Shown here: positions 10,882-23,494 of the stretch, piece after piece
Layout of the letters: each line of letters starts with the position of its first letter
How positions within the stretch are numbered: the first letter of the stretch is position 1
Source of the DNA: Rhodamnia argentea
Taxonomy: Eukaryota; Streptophyta; Magnoliopsida; Myrtales; Myrtaceae
Assembly: GCF_020921035.1 (NCBI RefSeq)
Contig: NC_063151.1
Span: 6,944,001-7,008,000 of the forward strand
DNA: 64,000 nt
Reading direction: 5' to 3'
Program-made: the position numbers and the translations under genes
Notes under the pieces: generated by a model
The model's database searches: none
What the model saw: the letters and a program-made list of their open reading frames with translations, nothing else
What the model was told of the DNA's origin: nothing

Positions 10882-13800
10882 TTAGAACTTGATGATAATG
10901 CTCCAAAGGTACAAATCTTCCTCTGGAACTTCAAGAGCAAAGGTCACCAGACCACTTCCTTGTCTATATTCGAATGCCACTTCCCGGGACTCGACCAATA
11001 TCCTCTTAGGATGAGGCAATGAATAGGCTCCAAACACGCCGCATCCTCGAACTCTCATGGAGATAGTCATAGGTTCATCGAGTTCATGCTTCAAATCAGT
11101 GATCGCTCCCCCGGAGTTAAACATCTCAAGGAGTCCTATGGGAGCGAATTTTGCTCCGTTCGACAAGCTTTTAACTGGAACGACAGTGAAAACCTCGTAT
11201 TCTCGAGAATTCAGCGCCATTGGATAGGATGAATTCTTCGGAAGGTAAACCACCTCTCCTATTATGATAATCAAAGGAAACAAAAAGGACATCCCTGAGC
11301 GAATTAAGTGGAAACTTCCCATAAACCATGTCAAAAAATGTGTGCAATCAAAGCTGTATTTACCTCCACGGTGCGAATACATTATAGTATCGCCGCTCCA
11401 TCCATCATCCGCAACTCGTGGCAGGTAGTCCACGTCTTTTGCAGTAATAGAACCAGTGATAGTCTCTACGTGTTCATCGTGGATAAGTGGCTTTTTGGCG
11501 ACTCGACACCAACTGGCTCCTTGACAGTTGAACACACCAATCACTCCGGAGAAGCTATTCAAGTTCCATATCTTCAAAAGGCTGCAACGAGAAAATTTTG
11601 GGAACTCGGTGCTGAATTAAGCAGTCAGGGATAACAAACAAAGAAGTTTGGAATCAGATAGCCTAGGAGTTACATTATGTTTTCACCTTTTCTTATCTCT
11701 AACAGGGTCAGAAAACAAGCAATCCTTTGTTGGCCTCCCCGGTAACTTTGCCCTTAGAACAGAACCGTCGGGAAGCGAGAGTTTCTTGAGTAGATTGAAG
11801 TCATGACAGTCGGGCTTGTCACTGCATTCAACTTATACAAACGCATTAGATATGAGAAAGGATTGGAGACACAAGAAATCCTGACCATAGTATTTTACCT
11901 AACATAAACGGCACATCCACCGACTGCACGTGCTGCTCCGTGATATTCGGCCATTGGATGTTGGCTCTAAGATTTGTATGAACTCTCTTAAATTAGATAT
12001 AATGGAATGCATAAACTTGCATTGTTATTTAGTCTTTAAAGAGGCAGAAACTTACATGGAACATATCCCAGTCTGGCTGCATGAATTCCCCAATAAAAGT
12101 GGAGTTATATGCAACTGATGCGACGTGAATTGTGTGTGATGCAGGATCTCTCGGGAAAAAATCATCCGATGCTCTCATTATAGCCGTTTTCTTCCCACTG
12201 CACAGTCATTTAGATGTCATACAGTTTAGGTGCCTAAAAAGTTGGTGAGTACTGCCTTTTGCTCATCGTGATGCAATGTAAGATATCCTAGCTGGAGAGA
12301 TGACCTGTATAAAGTGTCTGTGTTATGGCTCATACAAGAAATGATGTGATTGTCTGAGAAATTACGGCCAACAGACGCTTCTAGTGCTTCATGATACTTT
12401 CTAGCCAGATTCACTCGTCCGCCATGACCTTTCCCGAGAGTTTCAAGGATGGTCTGAGCATCCACTTTGACTCCATCAACACCAGTCGATGCGAGATACG
12501 AGTGAAGATCATTGTAGAACTCATAAGCCTTCTCTGGCTTCACCAGGCCAACTCCGTTCGTCATAATGCTTTTAAGCACATGACAAACACCATTTGCTTG
12601 AACACCAGGAGAAGATATCGGATACACCAAATTGGCTCCGTAGCGTTCCATCACAGGGGCATTCGGTTTTACACCACCCCAGTACCCGGTTATAGCATGC
12701 CACGCATAGACATACCTGCCAAAAACAGAATGATAATGTCAAAAAACCTTGACCTCTGTACACCAGATCAACATCTCTAGTAGCAGATCATACTTTAGAC
12801 CATATTGCTCTTTTATTTCGGCAACGACGCGCTGGAGTCCACAGCCCAGTTCTTTCTCCGCATGCCCTTCCTGGCGATGCTTTTGAAACTTGTGGTTCTC
12901 TCTGATGTCTACCAATCTGTCTGCGAAGCTGTGAGACAAGGTAACAGAGATAAAAGTAAGTTGATGAAAATAAATCTGCTCATCTCTGGAAAACTCCAAA
13001 AAGCTTCTCACTTGGCAGTGTCCTCAGCTTTTGATTCAACGCCTGCGGGATCCATCGCAACTGATTGCCATCCATCATCGATTATAAGGAACTTCGGAGT
13101 GATCCCGCCTTTCTTGAAGCTGCCAGAATTTTATGTTAATCAGTGTCTGAGAATTTTAGATCTGTGCTATTACGTTTCAGTGTCAAGGAAGAGATGGAAC
13201 CTCTCTAATCCGAGCTTCAGGCCTTCTTCTGTGATGTCGGTATAGAAGGCATCCCATGTGCACCAGCCAAACCAATTTATGTTATCCGGGATCTGAGCCG
13301 CAAAGAGTAAACAGAAGTCGAAGGGACGAACATTCCTAATATGTCACACAAAAACCTGTAATTGCTCTAAGATGCTATTATGGAGGAATGCTACCTTTTT
13401 CCTGTCAAGATGACAGAATGTCTTCTGGTATTTTTCGACGGCCCTGTACATTCATATAAGTCAATGCTCAGATGATTTAACAAGGTGAGCCTTTCTCATT
13501 GAACCACTAGGAACCAAAATAATCGGAGATGGCAGCACCGACTATATTTCAATATGAAGCTCATTAACTCATAAATTGGTACTTCTGGTTGTCAAGAATG
13601 CTTAGCAGCTATTTTAAGAACATGAACTTACTTCACTGCATAAGTAACAACATCAAAAGGGTTTGATCCGGATGCTGCAAATACTAAATGACTTCCGTTG
13701 AAAGTATCAACAGAAGGATCACCTGCAGTAAACCAGCAGTTACTCAAGTGCAACAGAGCTAAAAATGTTCGTAAACTGGTCCGGCGCAGACCGATGCTTT

Positions 13801-15116
13801 TCACTGCATACCACTTTCCAAGCAGACGACCATCTCGTTTTGTTCGTTCCCTTGAAGAACGGCTCTGAAATCCTCTTCAAGGAGCGGTAGGAAGACAACG
13901 TACATTTCTTGTTTCTCTAGTCCATCACTTCCTGTTCTTGCATTGTCCAAGCACAAGCTGTTGCGGACCTCGACCAACAGAAATTGGGTTTCAAAGGGGA
14001 TGTCACGGCCACAGGTGCCCATCCACTGCGTCATCCACCACGTCTTGAAGCGGTAAAGACTCATGAAACGTAAACCACTGCAAATCAGAAAATTTATCCA
14101 TTTGAGTAATCAGTTACACATGACCGTGGGCACTTGTGCAGAGCGAAGAACTAAACACAGAATGTGGCATACTAAATTAGCAACCAAGCAATTTGCTACC
14201 TACAAAAGTCAAGAGATACTAATACAAGCTCAAACTTTTGCAGGAATGAAACTAAATTAGTGAAATTAATATCTAAATCCCAGAAAAGAAAATTTGCACC
14301 TAGATGGACCTGTGCTGTTTTTCAGCTTGCTTGAGTTAAATCTTTGGCTTTAAGTGCTTCAAACTTGGAGAAAACCACTCATTTAGCAGCTGATGGCACT
14401 AAGCCAAAAGTAAATACTGAAATTCTTGCCAAGGAAGGCCTTCAAAGTTATGTCTCCTTGTTTTTAGCATATCACTCATTTTCTTTACCATTAAAGTATA
14501 AGCTCAACCGGGCGGAATCCATGATGCATTACTTCTTACTATCAAACAATTCATCCAACCCAAGTATACCTATATGGCTGCATGAAGTCTATCTACAAAA
14601 CAAGAGAGTATACCGACGAAAAGAAACCTGAAAACAACTAATTTCATCGCTGCGTAACTGGGTTCTTTCCCTTGTCATCCAGCCTAATTGTGCAACCCCT
14701 ATTGCTATGATGGGATCACTAGCAGCAGTGGAGACTGCCTTTCTGGGTTAAAGGAAATCGCATATGCGGAATGCTACCGAGCTCACCAAAGCACATATTT
14801 TCAGGGATCTCGAAGCTTTCCGCTGCATTATCTAAGATGACTACAGAGATTTTTGAATTTAGAGAGGGAATTACACCTGTTAAAGAAGCAACAAGAATAG
14901 GAGATTGCATACTTACAGAAGCTTTCCAACAGGGAAGACCCTGAGACTGCCCTTGTGATCAGATTTGACCCCAATGAAAGCCCCATCACACGGAACATCA
15001 TCGTCAGAGACTACAGAAGACAAGGAAACATTGTCGTGAACGTCGGACAGCACGCATTGGCCCGACACCATCAGCTTCCCATTTGTCAAGCTCATCATTC
15101 CTGCCCCATTAGCCAT
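10882..15116 (-). CDS. SIP2: Alkaline alpha-galactosidase / galactinol-sucrose galactosyltransferase family (GH36), SIP2-like
   Basis: Raffinose-synthase family enzyme; members hydrolyse raffinose-type sugars or transfer galactose, affecting phloem unloading, seed reserves and stress sugars. Thirteen exons on minus: 15116-14917, 14077-13812, 13722-13632, 13443-13395, 13292-13201, 13119-13012, 12928-12794, 12715-12305, 12197-12056, 11966-11899, 11821-11687, 11581-11364 and 11258-10882. All junction phases agree, giving 763 residues (Arabidopsis SIP2, from memory, is about 773). Visible motifs: [12 protein letters not shown] (~210), LIIDDGWQS (~245), the GH36 nucleophile region DGVKVDAQ (Asp ~399; usually KVDVQ), MSHNTD, the acid/base region [11 protein letters not shown] (~460) and [12 protein letters not shown]. 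There is no obvious transit or signal peptide, which fits a cytosolic enzyme. The C-terminal half resembles SIP2/RS2 more than DIN10. True raffinose synthase (RS5) is less likely. The last intron has a TAGGAG double acceptor that could add or drop one residue. Confidence 0.93.
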
Positions 15117-15786
15117 CTTTGATCTTCAGTGGGCAAATGAATGTGTTCTAGCGAGCTGTGAACACACCAGAAGAAGATGTTTTTTTGGCTGACGTGGGTA
15201 CTACAGAGCCAACAGAGCCACCCAAAGCATGATTGATTACTTATGGTTTTCAGAGGAATCTGGCAGCTGTGTGATCAGCGAGCCAAAACAAAGATTGGTT
15301 CAATTATTAAAGAAAAAGATAGGAGGAACACAGACGGGCCATGCATCAAGAACCGGCTGTGTCACTGTCGTGTGGTGGCCTATATTCATATGATTTTAAG
15401 GCGTCTAATTCCAAAAGCCTCAACTTCACCAAATATGACTTGTGTCTGTGAAATGGACTAGGATGGCCCATTACAGTCAATCATATAATAACATCTTCGT
15501 CATGGTTTCTAACGCGGCATATCAACTCTACACAAGAGTGCACATCCAATTAAGTATTACTACCATATTCGATCGTCCGATGTCTACTTAAGTTCATTGC
15601 TGCTTTATCATCTTCGAGTTTCGCTCCATCAAATGCTCCCGGGGTTAAGAGGGTTGTCTCATTTCAGTTGAGGCAAAAGGATGTACATGACAAAACTCGA
15701 CTTCAAATGATGTTGTGCAAGTGATTAGACTTGATGTGCTAAATCTAGGGAGAAATACGCTACAAGCGCTATAAGTTGTGTATGAT
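15117..15786. other. Upstream region of the galactosidase gene
   Basis: This should hold its promoter and leader (minus strand). I see no convincing TATA box and no other gene. Confidence 0.4.
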
Positions 15787-16700
15787 GCTCACTTTAGTGC
15801 CAAAAGTTTCAAATGATCACTTAAGTGCCAAAATCGAAGAAATTCCAGCCAAATGAAATACGAGGCTTTTCTATTTAAATTTATTATCTGACATGGCAAC
15901 CTTTTTGAAAAAACTCTGGTCACATGGACTTCCACGTGGACTTCTAAGCTAAATAATTAACAAAAGATAACAAATTAAATAAAAAATATGATAAAAAAAC
16001 GGGGCCCTTGGTTCAAGCGGACCCAATCATTTTCGTCTTTGCTAAATCTACCAAAGTCTATAGTCATAGTGATTCCTTTTATTCAACTACTTCAACCATT
16101 TCCGAACACCTCAAGGTATTTTCACGACGTTTAAGGATTTGATCATTTGTATATGATTTGATTTCTAGAACACGGCCCTAATGGGTTTTGAAGATAAATG
16201 TCATTTGATTCGTACATTTCAATATATTTCTTTCCGGAAGTATCCCTGATCTTCTTCTTCCCAAGGCGAACCCAACCCCACCATCGTTTCTTGTTTGAAA
16301 TTTGTACTAATCTTGCAAGTTCCCACAAGCTTAATCCGCCATGTGATGCGTGGACGAAGCACGCCCATGTAATCTGGGTTTTATCTTCTTTACTTGTTCT
16401 CTCATGCCGCGCTTCGGTTCTCCACTTTCGCGCGATACGGATATCCTCCACTTTTCTGATCCAGTTCCGTCCCAGATTTTGAAGTCGTATGTTCAGGTTT
16501 GCTTATTTTTGTGTTTAATTTTTTAAAAAAAATTAGTTAATTTTTAGGTACACCTGAAAGTCCACATGCTTCCGACAAGCTACATCGGCTTAGATAATAA
16601 TAATAATAATAATAATAATAAGACCACATAGAATTTCCGACAGGCAGATCGGAATTGACACTTAAGTGATTAGTTTTTAAAAAATTTGACACTTAAAAGT
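15787..16700. mobile_element. Probable fold-back element, family C
   Basis: The left part holds AGTGCCAAAAGTTTCAAATG and CACTTAAGTGCCAAAAT blocks. The right part, read in reverse complement, holds matching ACTTTTAAGTGTCAAATTTT and CACTTAAGTGTCAATTCCG blocks. The arms are about 150-200 bases and enclose ~500 bases of unrelated sequence plus an (ATA)n microsatellite at 16594-16621. No coding capacity is seen. The ends are approximate because I could not define a target-site duplication. Confidence 0.5.
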
Positions 16701-16958
16701 TGGGATACGTTGAAGCCTTGACGTTGGCCCTTCATTACATGTGATTTAGGTTTGTTATAACGACCCTTAATTGTCTCTCCAACATTAAACAATTTGGGGA
16801 CATAACTTTGCCAATATTACAATTAGGAGAAGCTAAAAAGCACAGTAGGAACAGAAAAGCCTCATCGTTGTCATTTATTGGGGGACACCACAACAATACA
16901 AGTTTCTCCGAAAGTCAAATAAACAAAACGAAGACCAAGAAAACAAGAGTTTTAAGAT

Positions 16959-18273
16959 TTATTTCTTGGGCACTTTGATATATCCCACGTGCGTGGAATT
17001 AGCCACCTTGGTCAGTGTCTTGAGCTCGTAAGCGATCCAGCACCGTGAACTCTCCTGGTTGTAGAAATAACCCAAGCACTTGCAGTCCTTGCTGCACTTG
17101 CCCCCGCAATCCCCCTCCTTCATCGGCCCATCACCCTTCGTGTACTTGCTCAGGAAATGGTCCACCCCGACCAGCTTGTAGTAGTCGGAGTCGCCAGGCC
17201 GACAGCTTGCGACCCCCGGCGGCGCGCAGCTCTCGCTCCAGCCCAGAAGCCCGCGGGCCGACGGGCACGCCACGCACTGGCTGTCTGCGCAGAGCCCAAA
17301 GTTCCCGCACCGGCTCGGCAGTTGGCACTCGGTGTCCCAGTCCCCGTCCCGAGAGAAGAGGGAGAAGGTGACCTCCCATGCCCGGTAGTCCACCTTGTCG
17401 TAGTACGTGTAGGCCCGGAGGTTGCCGTCGATCCCGAGCCTGAGTATGGTCAGCGTGGCGTTGTACTTGGGCCGGGCCAATATGAGCCCCCCGCCGCCCA
17501 CGCCGCTGGTTTTGTCGGCGGCCGCGTATTTCAGGGTGATTTCGTAGGCAAAGCCCTCGGCGGTCTCCGGCGCGCTTTCGAGGGTCACTTCGGCCAAGGA
17601 CTCGTTGGCGAGGTACATGGATGCGGCGAACGTGTAGTAGAGCAGCGGCTTCGGGGAGTTCTTGCTGGTGTAATAGAGGGACAATTGCTTGGGCTCGATC
17701 GCCATGCTGTACGGCCCATTGGAGTTGTCCGCCTCGGAGGCCCGGCTCACGAGCTTGCTCGCCGCTCCGGCCCGCAGGGACTGGCCCGCGAGGAGGGTGT
17801 CCGTGGGCGAGTCGAAGCTTTGCCACACGAACTTGCCCCTGGAGTCGTAGAGGACCATGTTGCCCGTGGGGAGCAATTTGAACCCGACGACGCCTCCATT
17901 TCGCGGTGCGGGATTGCCACGCAACCCGACCGTCGGCGTCGGCCAGGACAAGGTTGCCATCGGCCCCGAGCGCGAAGGTGGCGTTCTCGCGGACCGGGCT
18001 GCCCCGGTTGGCCTCCCAGACCCAGCGGAAGAGCGACTCGGAGCGCGTGGTGGCCATCCTCAGGGCCAGCGTGAAGGCATTGGGGGTAGTGTTGTAGAAG
18101 CACAGCTGGAACGGGGAGCTAAAGATGCTGGTGGTCCGGTAATTGCCGCCGTACTCGACGACGTAAGGCCCGAACTCGCCTTCGTTGACGAACTTGAACT
18201 GAGCGGAGGGAGGGACGGCGGCTCGAGCTAGGAGCGAGAGCGAGAGCAAGAGAAGGGAGTGTAGGAGAGACAT
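16959..18273 (-). pseudogene. EP1-like / S-locus-type bulb-lectin glycoprotein, frameshifted by one base
   Basis: Intronless gene for a secreted glycoprotein of the EP1 family (apoplastic, function poorly defined). The start at 18273 opens a classic signal peptide (MSLLHSLLLLSLSLLARA). An in-frame ATG at 18381 adds a non-hydrophobic extension and is less likely. Bulb-type lectin repeats follow (FALGADGNLVLADADG and GNMVLYDSRGKFVWQSFDSP), then the S-locus glycoprotein region with its Cys-rich segment, and a PAN/apple-like C-terminus (CSKDCKCLGYFYNQESSRCW). The product would be about 437 residues. The frame breaks at 17899-17901: the sequence reads ACCGCGAAATGGAGG, and removing one A gives the expected T-A-N-G-G-V-V-G-F-K continuation. 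Everything after that is intact to the stop. The single lesion and high GC (strongly biased third positions) suggest a recent mutation or an assembly error. The conceptual protein is otherwise complete. Confidence 0.88.
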
Positions 18274-18399
18274 TGATGAAGACACGGCGTTTGATATTTT
18301 GGCATGGGATGGGTTTGTAATTTGTAGGGGAGCTTCCGGATAAAGTTGAGGAGAGAGGCGTTGGCCTCTTTTATTGACCAACTTCGGCGATGATCAGCT

Positions 18400-19305
18400 G
18401 CAGACATCTTGATCTGTCAAAACCCGTGGATCGCTTCTTGACGAACATGGAGCCGCCTCATTAACTAAACATGAATAGATAATGCAAATGGGACAAGATG
18501 GGGTTGGGTAGTGTGAAAATATGGATATGCAGATCGGGAGGAAGAGGTGGGCCCCGGTCTACATAAACCCCAGAAAATCAAAAGCAGCGACGTCGCTTTC
18601 GTTGCTGTCGCTACTTGATGTTGGGGTGTTCGCGAGGCCCATAATCGGATTGGTTTTCGATTTTAAATTTTTTGAATCGAGAATAATCGGTCTCAGTTTT
18701 CAGTTCTAGATACAATATCGAGCCATTCCCACAAGACTTGTATATATTTTTTTCTTTGAAAGGAGAGGAAATTATCAAAATCCTAAATCGAATTGGTTCA
18801 ATCGAGCCCATCCTATTGATCCGATTGTCTGTTCTAGAATGAAACCGGCCCAATTCAGGAATTGACCTCCCCCACCCTCCTCTTTATTGCTTTACTAAAA
18901 ATAATTTCATACAAAGCACAAATCTGTCGGTGCACTTCGAACATTCGGCAAATAGGATTTTGATTAGCTAGTAGCCTTAATGGATTGAGATTATAGATTG
19001 GTGTCCGAATGTGACCGAATATAAACAATTTCGATGTGAATTTTCTTTGACCTTATATTACGAGATGGATTATGAATTTTCTGATCTAAGTCGGGTGCCC
19101 TCGTTATGGAAATGGAGATTGGGATTATGTATTTTTTGTTGTTGATGGAAATATTCACAAAAAAAAAAAAAATAACCACGGTAATTTTGTACAAATCTAC
19201 GATCCAAAATATATATTATGATATATTGCATCCTTTTATGATGTCATTTAAATGAAATATAATCAAGTGGCATACTAATTCGATTGTTTATACCTTTTTA
19301 TTGTC
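18400..19305. other. Spacer with degenerate repeat sequence
   Basis: At about 18630-18860, blocks such as CCATAATCGGATTGG and ATCGAATTGGTTCAATCGAGCC recur in opposite orientations, resembling the CGG/GGTTC-rich ends of plant hAT-type elements. This is only suggestive. No genes are seen. Confidence 0.3.
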
Positions 19306-19735
19306 TCGGAATAATGATACAAATGATCTCCGAACTTTGACTCAATATGTAATGTGAACAGTGAATTTTCTACGAACTTTGGCACAATGTGCAATGTGAT
19401 CGCTGAATTTTTAATATGACCAATATAGTCTGGGAACTTTTGGAACATGTTCAATTTAGTCCTTGAACTATATGAAGATGTCTAATGGAGTCATTTCATT
19501 AATTCAAGTTGAGGATCGACATTAAACATTTTCTTATATTTTATGGACTAAATTGAACATGTTCCAAAAATTCGGATATCATATTGAACAAATTCGGTGA
19601 CCATATTACACATTGGGGTAAAGTTCACAAACTATATTTGTCAAATTAAAAAAGTTGAGGGATCACATTGTACATTAAATCAAAGTTTAGAGATCATTTG
19701 TGCCTTTTTTTCTATTATCTCCGAAGATATGAATA
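19306..19735. mobile_element. Fold-back element, family A, copy 2
   Basis: The left end CGGAATAATGATACAAATGA pairs with the reverse complement of the right end (CGGAGATAATAG...GGCACAAATGATCTC). The interior is built of the same 'CGAACTTTG.C.CAATATG.AATGTGA' blocks as copy 1 at 7775-8195. About 430 bp, non-coding, more diverged than copy 1. Confidence 0.65.
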
Positions 19736-19739
19736 AATA

Positions 19740-21065
19740 TATGGACATGTAATTTTCATAGACAGCCCAAGCTTTGACCAAATGTCAATATTGGTGTGAT
19801 TTTCCCGGCCAATATTTTTAAGCTAAATCAAGGGAAGCCATTGTTTCCTCGAGATGCTCATTTTGACCGTTCCGTACCACCACTGGCAATCCTGCTTAGT
19901 ACGGACCACATTCAATTCATCCAATCTTTCCAAATTAAACATAAATTTGTCAGGAAGAGAAATTGATTATTTTGAACATAGGCTGCTTTTTTTTTTTTTT
20001 TTAAATAATCTATAAGATAAACAAATTTTTAATGAAAACTATTGTGGTTTAGAAAATTATCTTGCATTATCTTGGCAACTTTATAATTATCACTTTGTTT
20101 TGAATTCATTATTTTATAATTCATCTAGTAAGTATATATAAGCCTGTTTACCATACCGGAGATCGTACTTATAATGCCCGCCATATCTTACGTTTTAGGT
20201 TATTATTCTCTTTAGGTCATTTTCTACGACCATTTCCTTTTTCTTTTTGATGTCATGTCCACATGTATATATGTCGTGTACCTCTCAATCTTCGAAATAT
20301 AAGGCCTTGTGTAAAATTCATCATTGAGAAAAGGAACGAATTTGATTATTGATTTTGATCTACGACGATGAGTAACAAATATGCGTCAAGTAAGTGCCAT
20401 TCTCACAATCATGCATAAACAAAAATACTATATGTTAAAAAGTAGTTGAATTAGTGACTATCTTTCCCAAAGATAAAATAAATAAAAAGCGTCGGTATCA
20501 TTAAAAATCCAAAATTGATATCCCGTGACACTTTTAATTTCAAATTAACTTTCATTTTCACACAAATTTCATACTTGTACACAATGACACACTTACCTCA
20601 AGTCCCGATCCGGTATCTCTAATCTAAATGTATTCCTTGTTAACAGTTTGGGATCCGACATGGATGGTGGGTTTGGGTCAGGGGTACCGGTTTGTGATTT
20701 CTAATAAGATGAACATTACCCCGAGGCTAATGCAGCGTGGGGTAATGATGATTCGAATTTTTTGTGAGACAAAAATTAACCTTCGATAAATGCGTCGCGG
20801 ATAGCGATAGGAATTAGGAATGCTTAATGGATGAAATACAGGTACGCCATAATGGTCACATGTCTGACCGTCCCGGCAAACATAGGGCCACAGATGCATC
20901 GGATCTTTCTTCTAGATAACATTTTTGAATTGTTTATCTCATACTTTAGTCGTTGTCAATGACAGAAAGTTGACAGAATAAAATATTTATAAAAAAAGAA
21001 GGCTAATAATTTGCACATTGAAGATGATGTTTCCACCTTAGCTTTTGACACTTTACAGGCCGCTA
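19740..21065. other. Spacer, AT-rich, nothing recognised
   Basis: Contains a T-run near 19988-20004 and scattered AT-rich tracts. I see no coding sequence, RNA gene or clear repeat boundary. Confidence 0.4.
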
Positions 21066-21357
21066 CTATAAAATAATGGTATAATTATACCAATGATCTA
21101 TGAACTTTGGTTCAATATATAATATCATCTTTAAAATTTTAATTTGTTCAATATGATACTTAAGTTATTAGTACATGTCAAATATAATCTATAAACTATA
21201 TGAAAATGTTCGATGATGGACGACAAATATTAAATATTTTCATATCGGGACCAAATTGAAAATATACAAAAAGTTCGGAGATCATATTGAACAAATTATA
21301 TAGTAGAGCCGCCATTGCACATTAAGTCGGTTTAAAGACTATTTATTTCATTTTCCC
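21066..21357. mobile_element. Fold-back element, family A, copy 3 (shortened)
   Basis: The left arm GTATAATTATACCAATGATC with CTATGAACTTTGG matches, in reverse complement, the right arm ending TTTATTTCATTTTCCCGGG. Internal blocks (ACATGTCAAATATAATC, CGGAGATCATATTGAACAAA) belong to the same family as 7775-8195. About 290 bp, so internally deleted relative to copy 1. Confidence 0.55.
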
Positions 21358-21359
21358 GG

Positions 21360-22280
21360 GTGTAAACAAAGATTGAATCGTCGGATGAGTAAATTGCTCT
21401 TGGGCCTCTTGGTCCTGCAAGCTTGTCGGTGGTGGACCGTTTCATGTTACGAATAAGCACCCTATATACAGCAATAGTTGGAAAAATGAAATTATTTATT
21501 TGATCATTATAATTTAGTTTATTTCCCGCAAGTCAATGATCTCGAAATGATCTAAGCCTGGTCAAACTATCAAAACTTTGCTTAGAAAAAGAAATTAGCG
21601 ATGGGCAAATCCAACAAATCCTCGAAATCCTTGAAGATTAGCAATACCTTATCTTGGTAATAAACATAACCAAACCATTAAACTTCTTATAAGAATGAGT
21701 AGATTTAACACATCGATAGCTCCGCCAAATGAACGTTAGTAAATTATGAAAACCATCGGTAATTTCTAAGCCATCATAGAAATGTTGTTGGTAACTCAAT
21801 CAAATAAGAGTAAGTAGAGATAAGATTAACTAGGAAATCACTCAAATCGGGACCGGCAATCTTCCTATAAGGGTCAATAGCTTTTAACGCACCGGCAACT
21901 TTAACAGTTGGATATTGATACGTTATGGGAGTAATTGGCAATTTCGAAACACTTTAGATAGATACTCGCGAGTGGGGTTAAATGAGAGTTATTAATTTTC
22001 TACGAGAAAATTCTAACAGATTGGTTAGTTATGTAAATTGCTAATGGTGAATTACCGAAACAGTTGGTAATTCGAATGAGCGTTGCCATTGAAAGAATAT
22101 GCGGATATGATGTATATACCAATGTGTAACCAGCTAAACAAGTTGCCATTCAGAAAAAAAAACTTTGTTACTAACGGGTTTTGACAGTTACCAACACTTT
22201 TCACATCCCGGTAGCATGAAATGATGTTATAAGTTTTGCCCTATGAAGTGGTGGCATCGTTGTTGGATCTCGGAGGCGTA
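21360..22280. other. Spacer with short dispersed repeats
   Basis: Short blocks such as CGGTAATTTC, GGTAATTCGAATG and GGCAATTTCG recur loosely, suggesting an old repeat. If the LTR at 22302-22574 belongs to a larger element, its internal region should lie here on the minus strand, but I see no gag or pol frame. Confidence 0.3.
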
Positions 22281-22574
22281 GCACTCTGATACCGAAAGGT
22301 TTGAAGAAGGAAATTTGGAAATGAAGTTTATTCACTCATATTAAAATGATTACAAGGCACATCTATTTATAAGCTTAAGATGTGACTCTACATCTACTCT
22401 AGACACACGAACAGACACGTCTAGATTCATAACATTTAAAGCTATCTTGAAAGACTAGCATAATAAATAGACATAATCTCCTAGGTAACAACTCCCTAGA
22501 TTCCAAGTATCAAGATGAACTTGGGTTACGAAAAATCTCCTTAAGACTCGAAAAGTCTTTTGAGGTTTTCAACA
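22281..22574 (-). mobile_element. Copia-type LTR remnant with tRNA-Met primer binding site
   Basis: On the minus strand the sequence reads TGTTGAAAACCTC at its start, has a TATAAATAGATGTG promoter-like box and a TGAATAAACTTC polyadenylation-like box, and ends TTCTTCA. It is followed within eight bases by GGTATCAGAG, the usual Copia primer binding site for initiator tRNA-Met. That gives an LTR of about 273 bp (22302-22574) plus the start of the internal region. No coding domains follow, so it is a truncated element. Confidence 0.6.
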
Positions 22575-22859
22575 ATCGTCGAGTCCTATAGTGAGAAGCA
22601 TGTTCTCAAAATGACCACGCTATCAACAAGCCTTAGATAGCGTTCGGTCGGTCGCCCTAAAATGCACTTTTGTCTGCAAGGATAAATATATGGATCCATG
22701 TATTTTTCATCTCTAGTTGGAGGAAACTTCTTGCAGCCAAATGTGTAATCCACAATATTTAGTCTTGGACAGTCTATTTGTGAAAATATATGTATAGCCA
22801 AAAATGGACCCCATCTCAAATCGGGATAATGTTTCAACTTGTAAGTCCCAAATAATATA

Positions 22860-23490
22860 TAGAGTTATGTAAAAAAAATCATACCCCGACGTCCTACGTG
22901 GTAATTATCATGGATTAATGCATCAACAGTAGTGACATCTCTTCAATTCACGTGTCCCTCGGTTCACGTGATTGCTTCGTTCGTTGCGGTTTCCGTCTTT
23001 AGTATTGTAATTATGAAGGGTTAATGGCTCAACTTATACAAGCGTAACCGACATAGGTTAATGGTAGCATAATCGACAGGATTCTTGAGTTCACGCCCTT
23101 TCGATTTTCTACATGTTGTTTTCTCAATTTATAAATAGACATGTCTCCTTAGTTCGAAAATACATTTTGAAGAACTCCTCAAAATACTCCTCCAGTTATC
23201 TAGTAGTCATTCTCTAAGTGTGCTGATTTCGAGAAGTGTTTCACAGAGTCGTGTTCATATAGTGCTAGTACAAATGGGTTTGAGATGTTGCATCTTGAAA
23301 GACATAGTTCTAGCAAGTTTATTTGCTTGGTAATCTTTATTTGCAAAGAATAACACACAACTACTGGCTTGGTTATTGTTATTGAAGTTTTTATCGCCAT
23401 CAATCGTGTTATTATTATTTTTTTACTACAATAAACAGTGTTACGTATTTTTCCCTCAATACGTTTATATGTGTGTAATCTCCAACATCC
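22860..23490 (+). mobile_element. Possible second LTR remnant
   Basis: A plus-strand stretch with a TATAAATAGACATG box at 23131, a pyrimidine-rich tract, then an AT-rich tail, arranged like the U3-R-U5 order of a Copia LTR. I cannot define its ends or a primer binding site, so this is a weak call based on layout alone. Confidence 0.3.
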
Positions 23491-23494
23491 TATG

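Noticed and set aside
17045-18231. Long antisense open frames opposite the EP1-like gene
   Set aside because: They are explained by the high GC and biased third codon positions of the sense gene; their translations are Arg/Pro/Gly-rich without domains.
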